Shown: piece by piece, positions 63,755-64,000 of the stretch
Numbering within the stretch: position 1 is the first letter of the stretch
Layout: the number at the start of each line of letters is the position of its first letter
Assembly (NCBI GenBank): GCA_046331265.1
Contig: JAXLRE010000008.1
Location: forward strand, 27,771-91,770
Direction: 5' to 3'
Length of the DNA: 64,000 nucleotides
DNA from: JAGPDB01 sp046331265
Lineage (GTDB): Bacteria; Actinomycetota; Acidimicrobiia; IMCC26256; JAGPDB01
Position numbers and translations under genes: made by a program
The notes under the pieces: model-generated
The model's input: the letters and a program-made list of their open reading frames with translations, nothing else
Told to the model about the DNA's origin: nothing
Database searches by the model: none

Positions 63755-64000
63755 GCGTTTTTGATTTAAATAGATTTGTTCCTGAATATCTTCAAAATAT
63801 AGAACTGTATGATCCTGAAAGAAAACCAGTTCTCTATGATCTAAGTGATAACACTTCTCAGTGGGGAATGTCTGATGCAGTTAAACAATCACTGTTTAGT
63901 GGTTTAAGTAAAGACAACAATTATCTATCTAGGTATCCAGATATTTATGCTAGTGAAGTAAAAGAAGAATTAGGCAAATACTATTCACGATACGTAGGAG
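63751..64000 (+). CDS. hisC: Histidinol-phosphate aminotransferase, N-terminal part
   Basis: 83 codons before the window ends. The ATG overlaps the hisG stop (ATGA). NRFVPEYLQNIELYDPE, LYDLSDNTSQWGMS and the YLSRYPDIYASEVKEELG segment match the start of class II PLP aminotransferases of the HisC type, with the conserved N-P/S-D-N and RYPD region. The lysine and active site lie beyond the window. Position in the his operon makes HisC the best call. Confidence 0.88.
   Translation, partial: MSVFDLNRFVPEYLQNIELYDPERKPVLYDLSDNTSQWGMSDAVKQSLFSGLSKDNNYLSRYPDIYASEVKEELGKYYSRYVG

Noticed and set aside
1..64000. tRNA, rRNA, tmRNA, RNase P RNA, CRISPR arrays, transposases or attachment sites
   Set aside because: Intergenic stretches were read for cloverleaf ends, conserved RNA cores and repeat-spacer patterns; none was convincing.

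Overview
The window is a compact, AT-rich bacterial chromosome segment (I estimate GC in the mid-30s percent). The gene content points to an actinobacterium: a WhiB regulator, a class E sortase, a UPF0182 membrane protein beside a YlbL-type PDZ/Lon protease and a DUF2342 protein, a GuaB3-type IMP dehydrogenase relative, SufU, a MshB/Mca-type deacetylase, and frequent GTG/TTG starts. Low GC plus tight packing (1-18 bp overlaps, many convergent pairs almost touching) suggests a streamlined, probably aquatic lineage near Acidimicrobiia/Actinomarinales. That placement is an inference. No tRNA, rRNA, CRISPR array, transposase or phage module was found.

Layout. 0-5 kb: 3' end of tsaD, a very large SF2 helicase on the opposite strand, then CIRCE-controlled groES. 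5-9.7 kb: a Nudix hydrolase, guaB3-guaA and two paralogous lipoproteins. 9.7-19 kb: a PcrA/UvrD helicase, sucCD, purN-purH, folD and small unknowns. 19-30 kb: a DNA-binding-like unknown, icd, a TPP-riboswitch-controlled thiamine ABC transporter on the minus strand, mdh, a DNA alkyltransferase, a rhodanese, a PIG-L deacetylase, xseAB and csaA. 30-31.7 kb: the only gene-poor stretch, with a near-consensus promoter, a truncated small membrane ORF, frameshifted gene remains and a GC-rich patch. 31.7-35.7 kb: sdhCAB, with a frameshift near the end of sdhB, and a lipoprotein. 35.9-44.7 kb: whiB, unknowns, a formiminotransferase, tatA, an HtrA protease, ppk1, a DUF2342 protein and a fused siroheme-decarboxylase-like protein. 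45-52.5 kb: a cell-envelope block (mreB, sortase E, YlbL protease, a DivIVA-like/Mu-F-like fusion, UPF0182). 52.6-58.3 kb: SUF Fe-S assembly (sufB, sufD, Rieske, sufC and a separate sufU) interrupted by an L,D-transpeptidase. 58.3-64 kb: an MMPL transporter, exonuclease III and a his operon (hisD-hisG-hisC) behind a histidine-rich leader peptide and attenuator.

Working together: icd, sucCD, sdhCAB and mdh give much of the oxidative TCA cycle. guaB3/guaA, purN/purH and folD serve purine and one-carbon metabolism. SUF supplies clusters to enzymes such as SdhB. MreB, sortase, the DivIVA-like protein and the L,D-transpeptidase concern the envelope.

The most notable observations are: a his attenuator encoded on what looks like a leaderless mRNA; a family of four related intergenic hairpins; a DivIVA-like protein ending in a phage Mu-F-like cysteine motif; a huge repeat-bearing helicase inserted between tsaD and groES; a thiamine permease lacking any ATG/GTG/TTG start but with ATA at an ideal Shine-Dalgarno distance; a frameshift removing conserved Fe-S cysteines from SdhB; and a decaying 1.7-kb region beside it. 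All calls are from reading the sequence; no database search was run.
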